Of a stretch of 10,350 nucleotides of DNA, positions 7,198 through 10,350 are shown in pieces. Each line of letters opens with the position of its first letter. Within the stretch, counting starts at the first letter, position 1. Source of the DNA: Gammaproteobacteria bacterium (GTDB taxonomy: Bacteria; Pseudomonadota; Gammaproteobacteria; Pseudomonadales; M0112); NCBI GenBank assembly GCA_006227085.1, contig SBFY01000087.1, positions 1-10,350 of the forward strand, given 5' to 3'. Under the pieces are notes generated by a model. That model did no database searches and was not told the DNA's origin. It was given only the letters and a program-made list of their open reading frames with translations. Made by a program: the position numbers and the translations under genes.

Positions 7198-7211
7198 GGC
7201 AACCCTCCTCA
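7198..7211 (-). promoter_or_regulatory. RBS overlapping purF stop; fixes GTG start of metZ
   Basis: TGAGGAGGG runs from 7211 to 7203 on the minus strand. TGA ends purF, and GAGGAGG is a near-perfect anti-Shine-Dalgarno match 6 nt before the GTG at 7197. This supports a GTG start and stop-to-start coupling between purF and metZ. Confidence 0.85.
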
Positions 7212-8729
7212 GGAAATATCGTTATGCAGCCCGACAATCTCGTCCACGCCTTCCTGTCGATCGCGCGCCGACTTCTTGTCATCACTGCGCTGGGAGGCAA
7301 TCTTCTCGAGGTATTGGCCATCGACATCACCGGTGATGTATTCACCCGTGAAGACGGAACAATCAAAGCCACGGATGTCCGGATTGCCTTCCTTGGACGC
7401 TGCGACCAGGTCTTCGAGATCCTGGTAGACCAGCCAATCGGCACCAATCAAGCGGCAAACCTCTTCCTCGGTACGACCATGGGCGATCAACTCATCGGCT
7501 GCCGGCATATCAATGCCGTAGACATTCGGGTAACGCACCGCTGGCGAGGCTGATGCAAAATACACTTTCCTGGCACCCGCTTCGCGTGCCATTTCAATAA
7601 TTTGCTTGCATGTCGTACCGCGCACAATCGAATCATCGACCAGCAGGACATTCTTGTCCTTGAATTCGAGTGGAATGGCATTCAATTTCTGGCGCACGGA
7701 TTTCTTGCGCATATTCTGCCCGGGCATGATGAAGGTACGGCCGACATAGCGATTCTTCATCAAACCTTCACGGAACTTCACATCCAGGTCATAGGCAATG
7801 ATCTGGGCGGACACACGACTGGTATCCGGGATCGGGATAACCACATCAATGTCATGATCCGGGCGCAGGCGCTTGATTTTCGCTGCCAGCTTTTCGCCCA
7901 TACGCAAGCGTGCCTTGTAAATCGACACGCCATCCATGATGGAATCCGGCCGGGCAAAATACACATGCTCAAAAATACAGGGCTTCAACACGGCGCGTTC
8001 AGCACACTGGCGGGTGTGCACATTACCATGGCAATCGATATAGACGGCTTCACCCGGCGCCACATCACGAATCACTTTGTAGCCCAACACATCCAGCGCC
8101 ACGCTTTCCGACGCCATCATGTATTCAGGACCCTGGTCCGTTTCGCGCTTGCCAAACACCAGCGGGCGAATCCCGAACGGGTCACGGAATCCGACAACAC
8201 CACCATTAGCGATCATGGCTACCACGGCATAGGCACCCCGGCAACGCTGGTGCACGCCAGCCACCGCATTAAACACATCGTCCGAAGTCGGTACCAGCTT
8301 GCCCTGCTGTTGCAATTCATGGGCAAACACATTGAGCAGTACCTCGGAATCAGAATCCGTGTTCACATGCCGCAAATCCGCACGGAACAAGGCCTCCGTC
8401 AATTGTTCACTGTTGGTCAGGTTGCCGTTATGGGCCAGGCAAATCCCGTAAGGTGAGTTCACATAAAACGGCTGTGCCAGCGCCGGACTGGAACTGCCCG
8501 CCGTCGGATAGCGCACATGGCCAATCCCCATGGTGCCTATCAGCTGTTTCATGTGGCGAAAATGGAATACATCACGCACCAGGCCATTGGCCTTGCGCTG
8601 GTTAAAACGGCCGTGATCGCAGGTCACGATACCGGCAGCGTCCTGACCACGGTGTTGCAGCATCGCCAGGGCCTCATACAAGGCCTGGTTGACATCACTG
8701 CGACCAACGATACCCACAATACCGCACAT
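7209..8729 (-). CDS. purF: Amidophosphoribosyltransferase
   Basis: PurF makes 5-phosphoribosylamine from PRPP and glutamine, the committed step of de novo purine synthesis. It has 506 residues, the usual length of the E. coli type. The protein begins MCGIVGI, so after Met removal Cys2 is the N-terminal nucleophile of the Ntn glutaminase domain. There is no propeptide, unlike the Bacillus iron-sulfur type. Glutamine-site residues are visible at Arg74 (HVRYPTAG), Asn102-Gly103 (HNGNLTN) and Asp128 (TDSDSE). The phosphoribosyltransferase domain has the PRPP-binding loop VLLVDDSIVRGTT (361-373). The start is ATG 8729 with AGGGGA 7 nt upstream, 14 bp after cvpA. cvpA-purF linkage is classical (cvpA is co-transcribed with purF in E. 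coli). No PurR-like operator was visible in the short gap, so any purine control would act further upstream. Confidence 0.97.
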   Translation of the reverse strand: MCGIVGIVGRSDVNQALYEALAMLQHRGQDAAGIVTCDHGRFNQRKANGLVRDVFHFRHMKQLIGTMGIGHVRYPTAGSSSPALAQPFYVNSPYGICLAHNGNLTNSEQLTEALFRADLRHVNTDSDSEVLLNVFAHELQQQGKLVPTSDDVFNAVAGVHQRCRGAYAVVAMIANGGVVGFRDPFGIRPLVFGKRETDQGPEYMMASESVALDVLGYKVIRDVAPGEAVYIDCHGNVHTRQCAERAVLKPCIFEHVYFARPDSIMDGVSIYKARLRMGEKLAAKIKRLRPDHDIDVVIPIPDTSRVSAQIIAYDLDVKFREGLMKNRYVGRTFIMPGQNMRKKSVRQKLNAIPLEFKDKNVLLVDDSIVRGTTCKQIIEMAREAGARKVYFASASPAVRYPNVYGIDMPAADELIAHGRTEEEVCRLIGADWLVYQDLEDLVAASKEGNPDIRGFDCSVFTGEYITGDVDGQYLEKIASQRSDDKKSARDRQEGVDEIVGLHNDIS

Positions 8730-8743
8730 GCACCTGTCCCCTG

Positions 8744-9247
8744 TCAGGATTGACCCGTCACCCGTCGAAACACTGTCGCCAGCTCATCAGCCGTATCCCT
8801 CGCCCACTCTTCCATCATGAGGAAATGGGGAATCAGCGCTGATTGACGCCACCAACGGTATTCATCGGTGCGCAACACGGGCTGCATCATGATCAGCAAC
8901 GTCAGCACCAGTATAGCACCGCGCACCATGCCAAAAACGGTTCCCAAGGCCCTGTCGGTACCGGTCAGGCCCGTCAGGTCAACCAGTTCACCAATCAGGA
9001 AATTGACACCGGCACCAATGATCAGCGTGCCAATGAACAGTACTGAAAACGCAATGATCAGACGCAAGCCCGGCATTTCAACATGGGGCTGCAGCAGCGC
9101 TGCCAAGCGCTCGAAAAAAATCATGGCCACAATCAATGCGGCGACCCAGGACACCAGTGACAAGGCTTCACGGGCAAAACCGCGCTTGATGCTGATCAGC
9201 GTGGAAATCATCACGATCGCCACAATGACCCAATCCGCTACATTCAC
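8744..9247 (-). CDS. cvpA: CvpA family inner-membrane protein
   Basis: A 167-residue membrane protein of the CvpA family (colicin V production protein), named for its E. coli gene and linked to envelope homeostasis; its molecular role is unclear. From the GTG start the protein reads VNVADWVIVAIVMIS (first residue fMet), the typical family opening. It contains four hydrophobic helices: near the N-terminus, SLVSWVAALIVAMIFF, LIIAFSVLFIGTLIIGAGVNF, and VRGAILVLTLLIMMQPVL. The conserved SIKRGFAREA segment and the DRALGTVFGMVRG segment lie between them. The frame is open to TTG 9280, but GTG 9247 is chosen because AGGAG lies 8 nt upstream and because family proteins begin here. The SPOR gene ends 22 bp before, and purF begins 14 bp after. 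Confidence 0.93.
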   Translation of the reverse strand: MNVADWVIVAIVMISTLISIKRGFAREALSLVSWVAALIVAMIFFERLAALLQPHVEMPGLRLIIAFSVLFIGTLIIGAGVNFLIGELVDLTGLTGTDRALGTVFGMVRGAILVLTLLIMMQPVLRTDEYRWWRQSALIPHFLMMEEWARDTADELATVFRRVTGQS

Positions 9248-9260
9248 CCTGCCAGCTCCT
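9248..9260 (-). promoter_or_regulatory. RBS that fixes the GTG start of cvpA
   Basis: AGGAG at 9260-9256 on the minus strand is 8 nt before GTG 9247. The alternative TTG at 9280 would overlap the SPOR gene and add eleven residues not expected in CvpA proteins. Confidence 0.8.
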
Positions 9261-9269
9261 GTAACCCCA

Positions 9270-9947
9270 TCATGGATCAAACCTGACCACGATGGATTTC
9301 ACCTTGAATTCGGCATTGAGTTTTTTCTGCAAGGTTTCCGCTGCCGCACGATCCAGCTTGGGGCCAACGTAGACGCGGACAAAACGGCCGCTGGAGGCCT
9401 GTACCGGCTTCACATACGCGGGATAACCCTTGGCGACCAGCTTGTTTTTCATGGCCAAGGCTGAGCCTTCATCACGGAAACTGGCCATTTGCACCGACCA
9501 GCGTTCCGGCAAGCCTTTGGCATCCGTACCCATGCCAGTGGATGGTTTTTCCTGCACCACGGGTTTCGCGACCGCTACCGGTTTGGTCGCAGCCGGTTTG
9601 GTCGCAGCCGGTTTGACGGTAGCTGGCTTGGCGGCGACAGGTTTGGGCGGCTCCGTTGCGGGAACAGATTCCGGCACGGCACCGGGTTCAGCCAACTCCA
9701 ATGGCGCAATGCCATCAAGCGGGCTATCCACAACCGGGGCATGCTCACCAGTCTCCAGCGGCAGGTTGTCATGGATGGGAGTTGCCTCTTCAACGGCAAA
9801 CCGCTCGAACGGCGGCTCCGGCGGAATCTCGCTCTGCGTATTCACTTGCCGTGAGTACGGGTCATCGAACACCACTGGCCAGAGGATGGCTGCCCCAACA
9901 AGCAGCACGGCGGCACCGGTCAAACGCTGTTTCAGGGTAGCAGGCAC
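9270..9947 (-). CDS. SPOR-domain, single-pass inner-membrane protein (DedD-like)
   Basis: A 225-residue protein with a short cytoplasmic basic start (MPATLKQRLTG), one membrane helix (about 11-27, ending PVVFDDP), a long Pro/Glu/Ala/Lys-rich periplasmic linker (30-147) and a C-terminal SPOR domain (about 149-222: RWSVQMASF to RVYVGP to IVVRFD). SPOR domains bind peptidoglycan lacking stem peptides at division sites. The same layout is found in E. coli DedD, which also lies between folC and cvpA, so a role in septation is likely. Residues about 98-129 of the linker are repeats of Lys-Pro-Ala type encoded by imperfect 15-bp repeats. The start is GTG at 9947, with AAGAGGG 6 nt upstream. It follows folC by 28 bp. 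Confidence 0.92.
   Translation of the reverse strand: MPATLKQRLTGAAVLLVGAAILWPVVFDDPYSRQVNTQSEIPPEPPFERFAVEEATPIHDNLPLETGEHAPVVDSPLDGIAPLELAEPGAVPESVPATEPPKPVAAKPATVKPAATKPAATKPVAVAKPVVQEKPSTGMGTDAKGLPERWSVQMASFRDEGSALAMKNKLVAKGYPAYVKPVQASSGRFVRVYVGPKLDRAAAETLQKKLNAEFKVKSIVVRFDP
9561..9656 (-). repeat. Imperfect 15-bp tandem repeats encoding a Lys-Pro-Ala linker
   Basis: Inside the SPOR gene the plus-strand unit CCGGTTTGGTCGCAG occurs exactly at 9578-9592 and 9593-9607. Degenerate copies follow at 9608-9622 and 9623-9637, with partial copies at either end. The unit is five codons long, so changes in copy number keep the frame and alter only the length of the periplasmic linker (residues about 98-129). 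Confidence 0.85.
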
Positions 9948-9953
9948 GGGGAA

Positions 9954-9960
9954 CCCTCTT
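9954..9960 (-). promoter_or_regulatory. RBS of the SPOR gene (supports GTG start)
   Basis: AAGAGGG on the minus strand lies 6 nt before GTG 9947. It sits in the longest gap between genes in the window (9948-9975, 28 bp). That gap is AT-rich, with no evident hairpin and too little room for a promoter. Confidence 0.7.
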
Positions 9961-9975
9961 TTTTAAGCGCTCATT

Positions 9976-10350
9976 TTAGCATCGCTGCAGCAAGGCCAAC
10001 ACCTGCCCGACGGTATAAAACGAGCCAAACACCAGGATCCGGTCATCAGGGCCCGCCACACTGCGGGCACGCGCCAAGGCCTGCCGTACATTCTTGCTGA
10101 CACTGATCATGCGCGAGCCAGTCGCGGCAATGGCATCGGCCAGCCCACTGGCTGGCATGGCCCTGGCCACACCCGGTAATTCCGCCACAAACCAGGCATC
10201 CACACAGCCAGCCAGCGACGACACGATGCCCGCGACATCCTTGTCCGCCAGCGCTGCAAAGACCGCCAAGGTGCGCCCCTGGCAGGGTTCGGATTGCAGG
10301 CGCCGGGCCAGCCAGGTGGCCGCATCAGGATTGTGCGCCACATCCAGGAC
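9976..10350 (-). CDS. folC: Dihydrofolate synthase / folylpolyglutamate synthase, C-terminal 124 residues
   Basis: The gene runs in from the high-coordinate edge and ends at TAA 9978-9976. The visible part begins VLDVAHNPDAA, the conserved start of the C-terminal Mur-ligase-type domain in FolC. It continues with TLAVFAALADKDVAGIV and ends with VFGSFYTVGQVLALL, both typical of FolC. The enzyme adds glutamate to dihydropteroate and further glutamates to folate in the cytoplasm. The ATP-binding and central domains lie outside the window, so integrity of the active site cannot be judged. The gene order folC - SPOR - cvpA - purF supports the call, because the same order occurs in E. coli (folC-dedD-cvpA-purF). 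Confidence 0.95.
   Translation of the reverse strand, partial: VLDVAHNPDAATWLARRLQSEPCQGRTLAVFAALADKDVAGIVSSLAGCVDAWFVAELPGVARAMPASGLADAIAATGSRMISVSKNVRQALARARSVAGPDDRILVFGSFYTVGQVLALLQRC

Larger units (their letters stand above)
1..10350 (-). other. Continuous operon-like run of twelve co-directional genes
   Basis: In transcription order the gaps are: folC 28 bp, SPOR 22, cvpA 14, purF 11, metZ overlap 4, moxR overlap 53, DUF58 overlap 4, tgpA overlap 4, SDR overlap 1, unknown protein 11, lipoprotein 9, cysteine synthase-type gene. No gap could hold a conventional promoter or terminator. Co-transcription is inferred from spacing only; promoters inside coding sequence cannot be excluded. Confidence 0.75.

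Noticed and set aside
7602..8456. Plus-strand open frame of 284 codons opposite purF
   Set aside because: It is antisense to the highly conserved purF core and rich in His and Ile with no family resemblance; it reflects codon bias of purF.
9561..9656. Short tandem repeats as a CRISPR array
   Set aside because: The units are contiguous, lack spacers and are in-frame coding repeats.
9430..9966. Plus-strand frame rich in Gly/Ala/Thr opposite the SPOR gene
   Set aside because: The repetitive Ala-Gly-Leu pattern is just the reverse reading of the Lys-Pro-Ala repeat.
9948..9975. T-rich gap after folC as a rho-independent terminator
   Set aside because: There is no GC-rich hairpin next to the A/T run; the sequence mostly holds the SPOR ribosome binding site.

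Overview
The window is a piece of bacterial chromosome in which all twelve genes, counting the two partial ones at the edges, lie on the minus strand. Genes therefore read from high to low coordinates. No gap between genes exceeds 28 bp and five junctions overlap, so the whole window looks like one continuous transcription unit that enters at one edge and leaves at the other. No tRNA, rRNA, mobile element, CRISPR array, convincing terminator or internal promoter was seen, and no stretch over 300 bases lacks a gene.

The upstream block (about 10350 to 7200) is folC (3' part) - SPOR-domain membrane protein - cvpA - purF, followed by metZ. This order is a familiar housekeeping cluster of Betaproteobacteria and some Gammaproteobacteria. 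PurF is the E. coli type without a propeptide. Together with the moderately high GC content, this suggests a betaproteobacterium, perhaps near Neisseriales or Chromobacteriaceae. That placement is inference from gene order, not from a phylogenetic marker. The block joins folate polyglutamylation, the first committed step of purine synthesis, cell-envelope proteins (SPOR, CvpA) and direct sulfhydrylation for methionine.

The middle block (about 5995 to 2048) is the widespread MoxR ATPase - DUF58 - TgpA-type transglutaminase module. It starts inside the end of metZ with an ATGA overlap, and its members overlap one another. It probably works at the inner membrane and periplasm: MoxR as an AAA+ chaperone, DUF58 as its membrane-anchored partner, and TgpA as a membrane protein with an intact Cys-His-Asp transglutaminase core.

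The downstream block (about 2051 to 1) holds a classical short-chain dehydrogenase with a full catalytic set, an unrecognised Trp-rich soluble protein of 240 residues, a small four-cysteine lipoprotein resembling the DUF6491 family, and the first 14 codons of a cysteine synthase/cystathionine beta-synthase-type PLP enzyme. These four are tightly coupled to tgpA and to each other.

Most of the window is ordinary. The parts that known functions do not explain are the 240-residue protein, the DUF6491-like lipoprotein, and the fusion of the MoxR-DUF58-TgpA module and its tail into a purF-metZ operon. I found no clear sign of a new defence or mobile system.
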